Part shown: piece by piece, positions 5,082-14,148 of the stretch
Position numbering within the stretch: the stretch's first letter is position 1
Layout: each line of letters begins with the position of its first letter
From: CAVSWN01 sp046728115
GTDB taxonomy: Bacteria > Acidobacteriota > Vicinamibacteria > Vicinamibacterales > CAVVIG01
DNA length: 30,329 nt
NCBI GenBank assembly: GCA_046728115.1
Contig: JBKPDW010000520.1
Location: 1-30,329 of the forward strand
Reading direction: 5' to 3'
Notes under the pieces: generated by a model
Database searches by the model: none
Seen by the model: the letters and a program-made list of their open reading frames with translations, nothing else
What the model was told of the DNA's origin: nothing
Translations under genes and position numbers: made by a program

Positions 5082-7952
5082 CTAGGCACATCCCGAAGTG
5101 TTCCCGCAATTGACGCACTTGTAGCACGCGCCGCTGCGGATCATGATCGAGCCGCAGGTCGAGCACGGCGGCGCGTCTTCCTGATTCTGAATCGTGGACG
5201 GGATCGGCGCTGTTCTTCCGGCGCCCGTCTGAAGGTGAGCCGGCACCGCTTCCGAAGCCGCGGGATTCGGCGCAGTGGGCGTCAGCCCGCTGCCGTGCTC
5301 CTCTGGCTCGCGTCCGTTGACCCCGGCGCGGAACTGCGCTTCGGGTGACAGGAACTTCGAGGCGAGCCAGCGGAAGATGTAGTCGACGATCGACTTCGCG
5401 AACCGGATCTCCGGGTTACGGGTCATACCCGACGGCTCGAACCGGACGTGGCTGAACTTGTCGACCAGCGCCTGGAGCGGCACGCCGTACTGCAGCGCAT
5501 ACGAAATGGCCTGCGCGAATGCATCGGCGAAACCGGAGATCGTCGAACCTTCCTTCGCCATCACCAGGAAGATCTCACCCGGTTGTCCATCCTCGAACAG
5601 ACCGACGGTGATGTACCCCTCGTGGCCGGCGATGTCGAACTTGTGCGTGATCGCATGGCGCTCGTCCGGCAGCTTGCGTCGAACCGGCGTGCGAGCCATC
5701 GCCTCGATGTCCGCCCGGCTCACACCTCGCGCCAGGTCTGCCGCATCCTTGTCCTTCGACGTGTTGAGCGGCTGCGTGCGCTTGCTGCCGTCGCGGTAGA
5801 TCGAGATGGCTTTGGCGCCGAGCTTCCAGGCCTGGATGTAGGCCTGCATGATCTCCTCGACCGTCGCCTCTTTCGGCACGTTCACGGTTTTCGAGATGGC
5901 GCCCGAGATGAACGGCTGCGTCGCCCCCATCATCTTGATGTGGCCCATGTAATGGATCGAACGACTGCCTTTCGCGGCCTTGAACGCGCAGTCGAACACC
6001 GGCAGGTGCGATTCCTTGAGACCGGGCGCACCTTCGATCGTTTCGTTCGCGTCGATGTAATCGACGATCGCATCGATCTGCGCAGGCGGGTACCCCAGCT
6101 TCTTCAACGCCATCGGAACGGTCTGGTTGACGATTTTCATCAGTCCGCCGCCGACCAGTTTCTTGTACTTGACCAGCGCAATGTCGGGCTCGACGCCCGT
6201 CGTATCGCAATCCATCATGAAGCCGATGGTGCCGGTCGGCGCCAGCACGGTGGCCTGCGCGTTGCGATAGCCGAACTGCTCACCGAGTTCGACCGCATCG
6301 TCCCACGAAGCTCTCGCGGCGGCGTAGAGATCCGGCGGCACGTTGCGCGCGTTGACGTCGCGCAGCGCGTCGCGGTGCTTGCGCATCACACGGATGAACG
6401 GTTCGCGGTTCTTCTCGAATCCCGAGAACGGGCCGCCGTGGTCGCGCGCGATCCGCGCCGATTGCGCGTAGGCCTCCCCCGTCATCAGGGCCGTGAGCGC
6501 CGCCGCGTGATCGCGGCCGGCGTCGCTGTCGTACGGCAGTCCGCGCGACATCAACAGGGCACCGAGGTTCGCGTATCCCAGACCGAGCGGCCGATACGCA
6601 TGGCTGTTCTTCTCGATCGCCGGCGTCGGATAACTCGCGTTGTCGACGATGATTTCCTGCGCCGTGATGAGCGTGCGAATCGCCGCCTTGTACGCGACGA
6701 CGTCGAACTCGCCGGACTCCTTCACGAACTTCATCAGGTTGATCGACGCGAGGTTGCACGCCGAGTCGTTCAGGAACATGTACTCGGAGCATGGATTGCT
6801 TGCGTAGATGCGATCCGTATTCGGGCACGTGTGCCATTCGTTGATGGTCGTGTCGAACTGCATGCCGGGATCGCCGCACACGTGCGTCCCCTCGGCGATG
6901 AGACGCATCAGTTCGCGCGCCTTGTACGTGTCCATCAGCTCGCCCGTCGTGACAGCATGCGTCTCCCAGTGGCCGTCGTCGAGCACGGCGCGCATGAAGT
7001 CGTCGGCGACGCGCACGCTGTTGTTCGAGTTCTGGAAGAAGACCGACGAGTACGCGGGACCGGTGAACGATCCGTCGTATCCGGCGTCGATGAGAGCCCA
7101 CGCCTTCTTTTCTTCATCGACCTTGCAGTTGATGAACTCGACGATGTCGGGATGATCGGCGTTGAGGATGACCATCTTTGCCGCGCGACGCGTCTTGCCG
7201 CCCGACTTGATCACGCCCGCGAACGCGTCGTAACCCTTCATGAACGACACCGGACCCGACGCCGTACCGCCACCAGCCAGCAACTCCTTCGACGAGCGGA
7301 TCGGCGACAGGTTCGTCCCCGTGCCCGATCCGAACTTGAAGAGCATTCCTTCGGTCCGGGCCAGCTTGAGGATCGAGTCCATCGTGTCCTGGACCGAGTT
7401 GATGAAGCAGGCCGAGCACTGCGGCGCCGCCTCGAAGCCGCAGTTGAACCAGACCGGGCTGTTGAACGCCGCCTTCTGATACAGGAGGATGTGCTTCAGG
7501 TCGTCGCTGAACGCATTCAGGTCGTCTTCGGTCGCGAAGTATTTCTGATCGCGCGCCCATTCGGTGATCGTCGTGACGACACGACCGATCAGCTGCCTGA
7601 CGCTGCGCTCGCGCGCCGGCGATCCGATCTGTCCGCGGAAATACTTCGAGACGACGATGTTGGTGGCCTGCTGCGACCAGGACCGGGGGATCTCCACGTC
7701 ACGCTGTTCGAACACCACCTCGCCGCGCTCGTTGCCGATGAGCGCCGTTCGAAGCTCCCATTCCACCTCGTCGAACGGATCGATGCCGGCCTCCGTGAAA
7801 AACCGCGGAAACGTCAGGCCGGTCAGCGTCGCGGCGTTCCTTTTCGGGCGCGCATCGACGGCATGCTCCAGGTTTGGAGCGCCTGGCGTCTGGTGACTCT
7901 CGACGGCGTGCTGGCCGGCACCTGCTGCTTGAATGGGAGCGCGATCCGTCAT
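5082..7952 (-). CDS. nrdJ: adenosylcobalamin-dependent (class II) ribonucleoside-diphosphate reductase
   Basis: A 956-residue class II reductase that makes deoxyribonucleotides from ribonucleotides using adenosylcobalamin to form the thiyl radical, so it needs no oxygen and no small subunit. Visible motifs: SPVWFNCG with Cys171 and SACNLASINL with Cys399 (the redox pair), and NPCSE at 386-390, giving radical Cys388 and Glu390 with Asn386. GSGTGTNLSPIRSS (about 208-221) is the usual substrate-binding loop, and TGTIGFMMDCDT occurs further on. The last 30 residues form a zinc-ribbon-like tail with CSTCG, CYKC and CNCG-type pairs, typical of the long NrdJ type. No ATP-cone is evident. It has its own promoter and NrdR-type box (8131-8182) and a leader of about 170 bases. 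The start is the ATG at 7952, with GGAG about nine bases upstream. Confidence 0.97.
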   Translation of the reverse strand: MTDRAPIQAAGAGQHAVESHQTPGAPNLEHAVDARPKRNAATLTGLTFPRFFTEAGIDPFDEVEWELRTALIGNERGEVVFEQRDVEIPRSWSQQATNIVVSKYFRGQIGSPARERSVRQLIGRVVTTITEWARDQKYFATEDDLNAFSDDLKHILLYQKAAFNSPVWFNCGFEAAPQCSACFINSVQDTMDSILKLARTEGMLFKFGSGTGTNLSPIRSSKELLAGGGTASGPVSFMKGYDAFAGVIKSGGKTRRAAKMVILNADHPDIVEFINCKVDEEKKAWALIDAGYDGSFTGPAYSSVFFQNSNNSVRVADDFMRAVLDDGHWETHAVTTGELMDTYKARELMRLIAEGTHVCGDPGMQFDTTINEWHTCPNTDRIYASNPCSEYMFLNDSACNLASINLMKFVKESGEFDVVAYKAAIRTLITAQEIIVDNASYPTPAIEKNSHAYRPLGLGYANLGALLMSRGLPYDSDAGRDHAAALTALMTGEAYAQSARIARDHGGPFSGFEKNREPFIRVMRKHRDALRDVNARNVPPDLYAAARASWDDAVELGEQFGYRNAQATVLAPTGTIGFMMDCDTTGVEPDIALVKYKKLVGGGLMKIVNQTVPMALKKLGYPPAQIDAIVDYIDANETIEGAPGLKESHLPVFDCAFKAAKGSRSIHYMGHIKMMGATQPFISGAISKTVNVPKEATVEEIMQAYIQAWKLGAKAISIYRDGSKRTQPLNTSKDKDAADLARGVSRADIEAMARTPVRRKLPDERHAITHKFDIAGHEGYITVGLFEDGQPGEIFLVMAKEGSTISGFADAFAQAISYALQYGVPLQALVDKFSHVRFEPSGMTRNPEIRFAKSIVDYIFRWLASKFLSPEAQFRAGVNGREPEEHGSGLTPTAPNPAASEAVPAHLQTGAGRTAPIPSTIQNQEDAPPCSTCGSIMIRSGACYKCVNCGNTSGCA

Positions 7953-8130
7953 ATGCCCTACTCCAATACCCCCGGATTCGACACCGGGATCGGCGATCGC
8001 GTCTCGGCCCCGTCGAACGCGCGTCGAATCTTGGATGGAAAACCGAGAGACGTTTGCCCGTGTGCCGGCGCGAGTTCGCGAGAAGCTGGGAGGTTCTCGG
8101 CGTGACTCGCTCGATCACGCACGGCGGACA

Positions 8131-8159
8131 AATATGCGCTCAGCTTCCCGCTTTGTCAA
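8131..8159 (-). promoter_or_regulatory. nrdJ promoter
   Basis: Minus strand: a perfect TTGACA (8159-8154), a 17-bp spacer and CATATT (8136-8131). It is the best sigma-70 match in the window. Predicted initiation near 8124 leaves a leader of about 170 bases before the nrdJ ATG. The leader contains a small CCCGG/CCGGG hairpin (7988-7971) but no recognisable cobalamin riboswitch. Confidence 0.8.
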
Positions 8160-8168
8160 GCGTGTAAA

Positions 8169-8182
8169 CACAATATATTGTG
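8169..8182. promoter_or_regulatory. NrdR-type box upstream of nrdJ
   Basis: A 14-bp perfect palindrome, CACAATATATTGTG, nine bases upstream of the -35 box. It matches the published NrdR consensus (ACAC-WATAT-WTGTGT type). NrdR is the zinc-finger/ATP-cone repressor of ribonucleotide reductase operons. It normally binds two boxes; I see no convincing second copy within about 35 bp on either side. AT-rich sequence here stands out from the GC-rich surroundings. Confidence 0.8.
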
Positions 8183-8220
8183 CGTTGTTTTTAGGGCAAT
8201 CGCAAGATACAGGGAGTTGG

Positions 8221-8355
8221 GGGGCCTGGGGCTTGGGATTTGCGGGTCAGGAATTCACTTCAGAAAATCTCGTTTTCGCAAACTTCCGAATCTCTGCCAA
8301 TCTCCTAATCCCTATCCTAATCCCTATCCTAATCCCAACACCGATCCCCAATCCC
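8221..8355. repeat. two-armed degenerate heptad array
   Basis: The left arm has G-rich units GGGGCCT (8221), GGGGCTT (8228), GGGATTT (8235), GCGGGTC (8242) and AGGAATT (8249). The right arm (8286-8355) is C-rich, with a 12-bp unit CTAATCCCTATC repeated and a terminal CAATCCC (8349). The arms are roughly complementary. The unit type is that of 3929-3956. Confidence 0.6.
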
Positions 8356-8398
8356 TTCGGCGCCGAAGAGGCAGGTGGGAGGCCATCATCGGCCTCCC
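8355..8398. repeat. two adjacent perfect palindromes/hairpins
   Basis: CTTCGGCGCCGAAG (8355-8368) is a 14-bp perfect palindrome. GGGAGGCC (8377-8384) pairs with GGCCTCCC (8391-8398) over an ATCATC loop. Neither strand has a T-tract after the stems, so they are not classical terminators. They lie next to the structured-RNA candidate at 8405-8506. Confidence 0.6.
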
Positions 8399-8404
8399 GC
8401 GGTG

Positions 8405-8506
8405 CACAGGCAGGTTGCGTGGAAGGTTGTTGTTCCTCTCGCAGGTCGCGAGAAGAACGAGGTTGCCTCACATTCAGCAATCGCGGTGCCACGCGCTCTG
8501 CCTGTG
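8405..8506. ncRNA. candidate structured RNA (strand unresolved)
   Basis: This non-coding stretch shows nested long-range pairing. CACAGGCAG (8405-8413) pairs with CTGCCTGTG (8498-8506). After a symmetric 3x3 internal loop, GCGTGG (8417-8422) pairs with CCACGC (8489-8494). Inside are a hairpin of 11 positions with one mismatch (8432-8442 with 8448-8458) and a small GAGG/CCTC hairpin (8459-8469). This is more order than chance pairing in spacer DNA usually gives. On the plus strand it is followed by GGGGTTTT (8514-8521). On the minus strand it would be a 3' UTR element of the lipoprotein operon, about 75 bases past the stop. It does not match SRP RNA, 6S RNA, tmRNA or a cobalamin riboswitch by eye. 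Confidence 0.4.
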
Positions 8507-8582
8507 ATTCGACGGGGTTTTGAGCAGCACGCGGAAAGAAAACACACACCGTGAGCAGATACTGTTCAGACGTGGTAACTGC

Positions 8583-9167
8583 CTACCGTGCACGCAACTG
8601 AGCAGAAATCGTCGCCGCCTTATCCGCGAGATTCTTCGCGAACAGTAGGTTCTTCGCGCGGATCGCCTCGTCCGCCTGGCGGATGAAACGTTTCGCTGTG
8701 TCGTACTGCGTCTTTGCGTCTGCATTCAGAACACGATAGTCGATTCGATTGAGCTCGCTCGTGGCGCGGTTGAGCGTTGCGCGGACGGTGCGCTCGAGCT
8801 CGCCCTCAGCCGTGGCCGGGGTCGTTTGCAGAGTGCCGGCGGCGCGCGCCGGCGGCTCCTCGGCTGGTTTAGGTTGTTCGGGTGGCGCATCAGGTTTCGG
8901 CGGCTCGGGGCGTGGCTGCTCGCGCGGCGGCGCCGGACGCGGACGGGGCGGCGGCGTGCTGAGCGGTGGCGGCTCGGGAAGCGGCGGCTGCGGCGGCGTG
9001 ACATCCGTGGTTTCGATGTCGCGCGGCGGCGGCGCTGGCACGTCGAGCGGCGCGTCAGGCACCTCGGGCATGGTCTTCGCGTGCGTCCTGGTGCAGCTCG
9101 ATACCAATAGCGCCAGGAGCGCGAGCATGGCCAGAACAGCGACCGATGAATGCCGGCTGCGACGCAT
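8583..9167 (-). CDS. proline-rich lipoprotein, last gene of the NtrBC-type operon
   Basis: A 194-residue predicted lipoprotein. A basic start (MRRSRHSS) and hydrophobic stretch end in the lipobox LVSSC, giving acylated Cys25. Residues about 32-110 are very rich in proline with Glu/Arg/Lys (runs such as PPPRDIETTDVTPPQPPLPE), a typical periplasm-spanning or disordered linker. Residues 120-194 are charged and helical (NRIDYRVLNADAKTQYDTAKR, then EAIRAKNLLFAKNLADKAAT), resembling the short helical repeat proteins that follow kinases in related genomes. The start was placed at 9167, eight bases after the kinase stop, with GAGAAG upstream. A longer frame to 9449 is antisense-like and overlaps the kinase gene. 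Function unknown; co-transcription with the two-component genes suggests a linked envelope role. Confidence 0.8.
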   Translation of the reverse strand: MRRSRHSSVAVLAMLALLALLVSSCTRTHAKTMPEVPDAPLDVPAPPPRDIETTDVTPPQPPLPEPPPLSTPPPRPRPAPPREQPRPEPPKPDAPPEQPKPAEEPPARAAGTLQTTPATAEGELERTVRATLNRATSELNRIDYRVLNADAKTQYDTAKRFIRQADEAIRAKNLLFAKNLADKAATISAQLRAR

Positions 9168-9175
9168 TCGACTTC

Positions 9176-11017
9176 TCACGCCTGAGGCAAGAGTATCCGA
9201 AACGTCGTTCCCGCGCCCGGAGTCGACTGCACTTCGATTTCCCCGTCGTGCATTTGTACAGTCCTGTACACCATCGAGAGACCAATCCCGCTGCCCTTTT
9301 CCTTCGTTGTGAAATACAAATCGAAAATTCGTTTCAGATGTTCCGGGGGAATCCCGACGCCGGTGTCGGCGAACGTGATCGACACGCGTTGGCCGTCGTA
9401 CCGTTCGCAGCGGATCCTCAGGATGCCGCCCTGCGGCATGGCCTGGCACGCATTGAGCGCAAGGTTCAGGAAAGCCTGATGGAGCATGGCTTGATCGCCG
9501 TTGGCATCCGGAGCATTGTCGCCCTCCACGAGGAGTGTTACCTGCGCCTGCTCAGCCTCGGGCCGAATGATCGGGATCACCTCGTTGATCAGCGCGGCCA
9601 GATTGATCGGCTGCAGCCTCAGATCCTCGGGACGCGCGAACTTGAGAAAGCCCTGCAGCACCCGATCCAGTCGCCTGATCTCGCTCGCGATGGTATCGAC
9701 ATGCTGGAGCGCATTCCCCGGCGGCGCTTCGACGGTCGCAACGGCCTGACCGGCGTGCGCCGATCCGCCCGCTCGGGTGCTCGCGGCGAGCGTGAACTGC
9801 TGGCGCAGCAGCTCGAGGTGGATCATCATGGCATTCAGCGGGTTCTTCACTTCGTGCGCGACCCCCGCGGACAGACGCCCGAGCGCCGCCAGCTTGCGCG
9901 AGTACCGCAGTGTCGATTGCACCTGGTCGAGGTACTCGACGTTGCGCGCCGTCAGCATGACGCCGACCAGCGCGCCGTGTGTATCGTTGATCGGGTGCGC
10001 GCTGACCACCCGTTCGCCCGCTTCGCCGAACGAGACCTGCAGAGGGCCGCGCGACCTCCGGCTCGAGAGCGTTTCGACCGACAGGCGATGCAGCGGATGA
10101 TCGGCTGGCACCATGCTGCTCATTGCGCCGTTCGGCGCCAGCTCGGGCACGAGCGCGCGCATGGCCGGATTCGCGAAGAGCAGGTCGCCGCTGGCGTTGA
10201 CGACGGCTAGCGCGTCCTCGAGGCGATCGACCGCCGACTCCAGGTTGGCGACCTGCCCGGCCATCTGCGTGCGGTCGGCTGACAGCTGCTCGCTGACCGC
10301 GTTGAAATACGTGCCGAGCTCGCCGAACTCGTCGTTCTGATCCAGATTCAACTGTACGCCAAACTCACCGCGACCGAGTCGAGTGAGGCCGCTGCGAATC
10401 ACATGGATCGGGCGCAGCAGGAGCTGCGCGAGCACGGTCGCCACGATCACCGCCACGGCGAAGGCGGCTGACGCTGCCGCCGCGGCCGGCCGGAGCGACG
10501 CGTCGAGGTCTTCGCGGATCAGGAGCGTCGACACCTCGATGCGAATCGAACCGAACTCCTTGTCGCCAATCAGCAGCGGCTGGCGGAAGTCGAAGTTGCG
10601 GCCCTGGCCCGAATAGATGGCGGCGAGCTTGGCGAGCGCGGGTTTGGCGAGCAGGCTGTCGAGGTCGGCGCCGGCTGTGACGAGTTGACCCTCGCGTTGC
10701 GGGTCGGCATCGGCAACCGAGTAGCCTTTCGCGTCCACGATGGCCGCCGAGATCACGTTTTTCGAGTAGAGACTGGACTCGAGCACCGATCGCAGCCCCG
10801 GATCGGCACGCAGGGCCTGATAGGGGTCGACATCGTCGCGGACCACCTCGCGCGCGCGGTGGAAAATTGCGTTCGCGAGCAACTCGGCTCGTGCCCGGCT
10901 TTCGCCAAGACCGACACTGGCAAGCCTCGCCAGGTGCTGCACGCTCAGGACGACCACCACGACGCTGACGAGCGACGTGACGCCCAGGACCTGCTTGCCT
11001 TTGATGCCTAAGCGCAT
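9176..11017 (-). CDS. NtrB-like membrane sensor histidine kinase
   Basis: 613 residues. A first membrane helix (about 9-30) and a second (about 183-202) enclose a periplasmic sensor domain. A HAMP segment follows (about 202-255, RPIHVIRSGLTRLGRGEFG), then a PAS-like domain (about 260-365). The HisKA box GVAHEVKNPLN has phosphoacceptor His388. The ATPase has the N-box NLALNA (518-523), the G1 motif DTGVGIPP (551-558) and the G2 motif GSGIGL (575-580). The kinase would phosphorylate the NtrC-type regulator encoded just upstream. About 30 Ala/Gly-rich residues (409-438) lie between the two DHp helices, longer than usual. The ATG at 11017 has no Shine-Dalgarno and directly abuts a long inverted heptad hairpin, so translation may depend on that structure. 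The signal sensed is unknown. Confidence 0.93.
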   Translation of the reverse strand: MRLGIKGKQVLGVTSLVSVVVVVLSVQHLARLASVGLGESRARAELLANAIFHRAREVVRDDVDPYQALRADPGLRSVLESSLYSKNVISAAIVDAKGYSVADADPQREGQLVTAGADLDSLLAKPALAKLAAIYSGQGRNFDFRQPLLIGDKEFGSIRIEVSTLLIREDLDASLRPAAAAASAAFAVAVIVATVLAQLLLRPIHVIRSGLTRLGRGEFGVQLNLDQNDEFGELGTYFNAVSEQLSADRTQMAGQVANLESAVDRLEDALAVVNASGDLLFANPAMRALVPELAPNGAMSSMVPADHPLHRLSVETLSSRRSRGPLQVSFGEAGERVVSAHPINDTHGALVGVMLTARNVEYLDQVQSTLRYSRKLAALGRLSAGVAHEVKNPLNAMMIHLELLRQQFTLAASTRAGGSAHAGQAVATVEAPPGNALQHVDTIASEIRRLDRVLQGFLKFARPEDLRLQPINLAALINEVIPIIRPEAEQAQVTLLVEGDNAPDANGDQAMLHQAFLNLALNACQAMPQGGILRIRCERYDGQRVSITFADTGVGIPPEHLKRIFDLYFTTKEKGSGIGLSMVYRTVQMHDGEIEVQSTPGAGTTFRILLPQA

Positions 11018-11019
11018 GG

Positions 11020-11116
11020 GTCATGGCTGACGGCTAAGGGCCAATGGCAGACTGGCCGTGGGCGAATGGGTGCACCATCGGCCACATGCCACCAGCCATC
11101 AACCATTAGTCATGAC
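11020..11116. repeat. inverted heptad array forming a long hairpin between regulator and kinase genes
   Basis: Plus strand, left arm: GTCATGG (11020), CTGACGG, CTAAGGG, CCAATGG, one 8-bp unit, CCGTGGG, CGAATGG. After GTGCA, the right arm has CCATCGG (11075), CCACATG, CCACCAG, CCATCAA, CCATTAG, TCATGAC (to 11116). The two arms are the same unit in opposite orientation (CnnATGG against CCATnnG), giving an imperfect stem of about 40 bp. It fills the whole 101-base gap between the two genes and ends two bases before the kinase ATG. Confidence 0.85.
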
Positions 11117-11118
11117 AG

Positions 11119-12564
<1,446 letters not shown>

Positions 12565-12575
12565 GTCGTTTTTAC

Positions 12576-12604
12576 ATTCTGTCCGCCTAACGGCGCCTCG
12601 GCAA
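12576..12604 (-). promoter_or_regulatory. candidate promoter of the regulator-kinase-lipoprotein operon
   Basis: Minus strand: TTGCCG (12604-12599), a 17-bp spacer and CAGAAT (12581-12576). Initiation would fall about five bases before the ATG at 12564, which agrees with the lack of a Shine-Dalgarno. Moderate match only. Confidence 0.4.
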
Positions 12605-12640
12605 GCTCAGCTTTGCTCGTCGCTGCACTGTCTCAACGGG

Positions 12641-12655
12641 TGGCGAACTCTTTGC
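12641..12655 (+). promoter_or_regulatory. candidate sigma-54 promoter facing the envelope protein gene
   Basis: TGGCGA-ACTCT-TTGC followed by A keeps the invariant GG and GC of the -24/-12 consensus (TGGCAC-N5-TTGCW) at the correct 12-bp distance. Initiation would be near 12667, 59 bases before the ATG at 12726. It lies directly upstream of the divergent NtrC-type regulator gene, which makes it a plausible target. Confidence 0.5.
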
Positions 12656-12725
12656 ACCAACATACGACTGGCGCGAAAAGGAGGACCCGTTTCTCCATCA
12701 CGCGCGCCATTCGCGGGAGATCACG

Positions 12726-13385
12726 ATGCGCTTGATCACGATTGCGATTGGAACGTTGACGATCGGCTTGGGTAGCGGCGTATGCAACCGTTATGACATC
12801 CACGCGGCGGTTCCGGAGCGCGCGGAGGCCACCGCTTCCGGGCTCAACGAGGCGGTACGACGTGAGGCGACGATTCCATCCGGCACGGTCCTGTCGATCG
12901 CGCTCGAAAACAGCGTCGGATCGGACATCAGCCGCGTCGAGCAACCGGTCCACGGCCATCTGACGCGGGCGATTCTCGTTCGCGGCGAAACGGTACTTGC
13001 CGCCGGCTCGCGTGTCAGCGGCGTGGTGATCGATGCGACGCGATCGGGCAAGGTGAAGGGGCGGGCGCACGTGGCGGTTCGATTCGACAGCGTTACACCC
13101 CGCGGTGAAAACGATCGATACAGGATGCGCACGACATCCGTCGGCCGGATGGCGCCCGCAACCAAGCGGAAGGATGCGCTCGAGATCGCCGCGCCCGCCG
13201 CGGGCGGCGCGATCATCGGCGGACTTGTCGGTGGCGGGAAGGGTGCAGCAATCGGCGCCGCAGCCGGCGGAGGCGCGGGAACGGCGGTCGTGCTCTCCAC
13301 CCGAGGCAAGGAAGTGCGCATGCCGAAGGGCAGCGTGTTGAGGCTGCGGCTGACGGAACCACTGACGGTCAGGGTCCAGAGTTGA
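12726..13385 (+). CDS. secreted envelope protein with glycine-zipper segment
   Basis: 219 residues of no recognised named family. A basic, hydrophobic start (MRLITIAIGTLTIGLG) reads as a signal peptide. Residues about 45-145 look like an all-beta domain: IPSGTVLSIALENSVGSD, then VHGHLTRAI and SRVSGVVIDATRSGKVKGR. This resembles the beta domain found in TrbI/VirB10-like and related envelope proteins of Acidobacteriota. Residues about 155-190 are a glycine zipper (GGAIIGGLVGGGKGAAIGAA), able to insert in a membrane, followed by a closing beta part (PKGSVLRLRLTEPLTV). The GGGAG at 12715 supports the ATG at 12726. A sigma-54-like promoter is upstream. The final codons and stop are read from a heptad array (13371 onward). 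Function unknown. Confidence 0.8.
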   Translation: MRLITIAIGTLTIGLGSGVCNRYDIHAAVPERAEATASGLNEAVRREATIPSGTVLSIALENSVGSDISRVEQPVHGHLTRAILVRGETVLAAGSRVSGVVIDATRSGKVKGRAHVAVRFDSVTPRGENDRYRMRTTSVGRMAPATKRKDALEIAAPAAGGAIIGGLVGGGKGAAIGAAAGGGAGTAVVLSTRGKEVRMPKGSVLRLRLTEPLTVRVQS

Positions 13386-13407
13386 GGGTCCGGGGTTTCG
13401 CCGGACC
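13371..13407. repeat. heptad array across a stop codon, ending in a hairpin
   Basis: Units AGGGTCC (13371), AGAGTTG (13378), AGGGTCC (13385) and GGGGTTT (13392). The TGA of the envelope protein gene is at 13383-13385. GGTCCGG (13387-13393) then pairs with CCGGACC (13401-13407) over a 7-base loop; no T-tract follows. Confidence 0.6.
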
Positions 13408-13435
13408 AGCATTCGATGCGATACGCTAGCGCGCG

Positions 13436-14146
13436 GTGGAGCGCGCCCATCCCGCTCATCGCATCGTCGCACTTCTCGAAGTGCTGCTCTGCTCCGACTA
13501 CCCCACACAGCTCGTCATCGGCGCAACATTCACAGCACTGGGCTTCAAGTCCTACGCGTCACCGGGACACTTGAGCGTCGCCTACGTCGTCGGCGTGTCG
13601 CTCGCCGACGCCGCGGCGCTCGTCACCCTCGTGATCCTGTTCCTCGTCGCGCACGGGGAACGCCCGCGCGACGTGCTGTTCGGCCGGCGCCGGGGACTCC
13701 GCGAATTCCTCATTGGCGTGCCGATGGTGATCGCCGCGCTCGGCATCGGCTTCGTCGTGTTGGCGACCATCCAGTATGTCGCGCCATCACTGCACACGGT
13801 CGAACAGAACCCATTGCAGGAACTCCTGCGATCGCCTCGAGATCGCTGGCTCTTCGCGCTCGTCGTCGTCGTGGCCGGCGGCGTCCGCGAGGAGATTCAG
13901 CGGGCGTTTCTGCTTCACCGTTTCGACGTGTGGCTTGGCGGCGGCACGACGGGCGTTATCGTCACCAGCGCCGCGTTCGGCGCGGGCCACCTGCTGCAGG
14001 GCCTCGACGCCGCGGTCACGACGGGAGTGCTCGGGGCCTACTGGGGTGCAATCTACCTGTTACGGCGTTCGTGCATCGCGCCCATGGTCAGCCACTCGGG
14101 ATTCGATCTGGTTCAGATTCTTCAGTTCGTCGTCGTCAAACGATAA
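13436..14146 (+). CDS. CPBP-family intramembrane glutamic endopeptidase
   Basis: A 236-residue polytopic membrane protein with about six hydrophobic segments. CPBP (Abi/Rce1-like) motifs appear in order: GGVREEIQRAFLLHRF (about 144-159) supplies the paired catalytic glutamates, with the arginine one residue earlier than in the classic EExxxR; AFGAGHLLQG carries the second-motif histidine; and HSGFDL near the C-terminus carries the third. Family members cleave prenylated or other membrane proteins or process peptides; the substrate here is unknown. The start is a GTG at 13436, 50 bases after the envelope protein gene; an ATG 21 bases upstream is in another frame. It converges with the SurA-N-like gene, with an inverted heptad array between the stops. 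Confidence 0.85.
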   Translation: MERAHPAHRIVALLEVLLCSDYPTQLVIGATFTALGFKSYASPGHLSVAYVVGVSLADAAALVTLVILFLVAHGERPRDVLFGRRRGLREFLIGVPMVIAALGIGFVVLATIQYVAPSLHTVEQNPLQELLRSPRDRWLFALVVVVAGGVREEIQRAFLLHRFDVWLGGGTTGVIVTSAAFGAGHLLQGLDAAVTTGVLGAYWGAIYLLRRSCIAPMVSHSGFDLVQILQFVVVKR

Positions 14147-14148
14147 CG

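Noticed and set aside
7971..7988. CCCGG-ATTCGACA-CCGGG, resembling a tRNA T-arm or riboswitch element in the nrdJ leader
   Set aside because: The loop is 8 bases and no acceptor, anticodon or D stems surround it. The conserved cobalamin-riboswitch boxes are not found in the 170-base leader. It may be a simple hairpin.
5448..8105. An 885-codon open frame on the plus strand opposite nrdJ
   Set aside because: It is the antisense frame of a highly conserved reductase in GC-rich DNA. The product is Arg/Val/Asp-rich without any fold or motif, and there is no ribosome-binding site.
8307..8355. Tandem CTAATCC-type repeats resembling a CRISPR start
   Set aside because: The units are only 7 to 12 bp and have no spacers between them. 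No cas gene is nearby. They belong to the heptad arrays.
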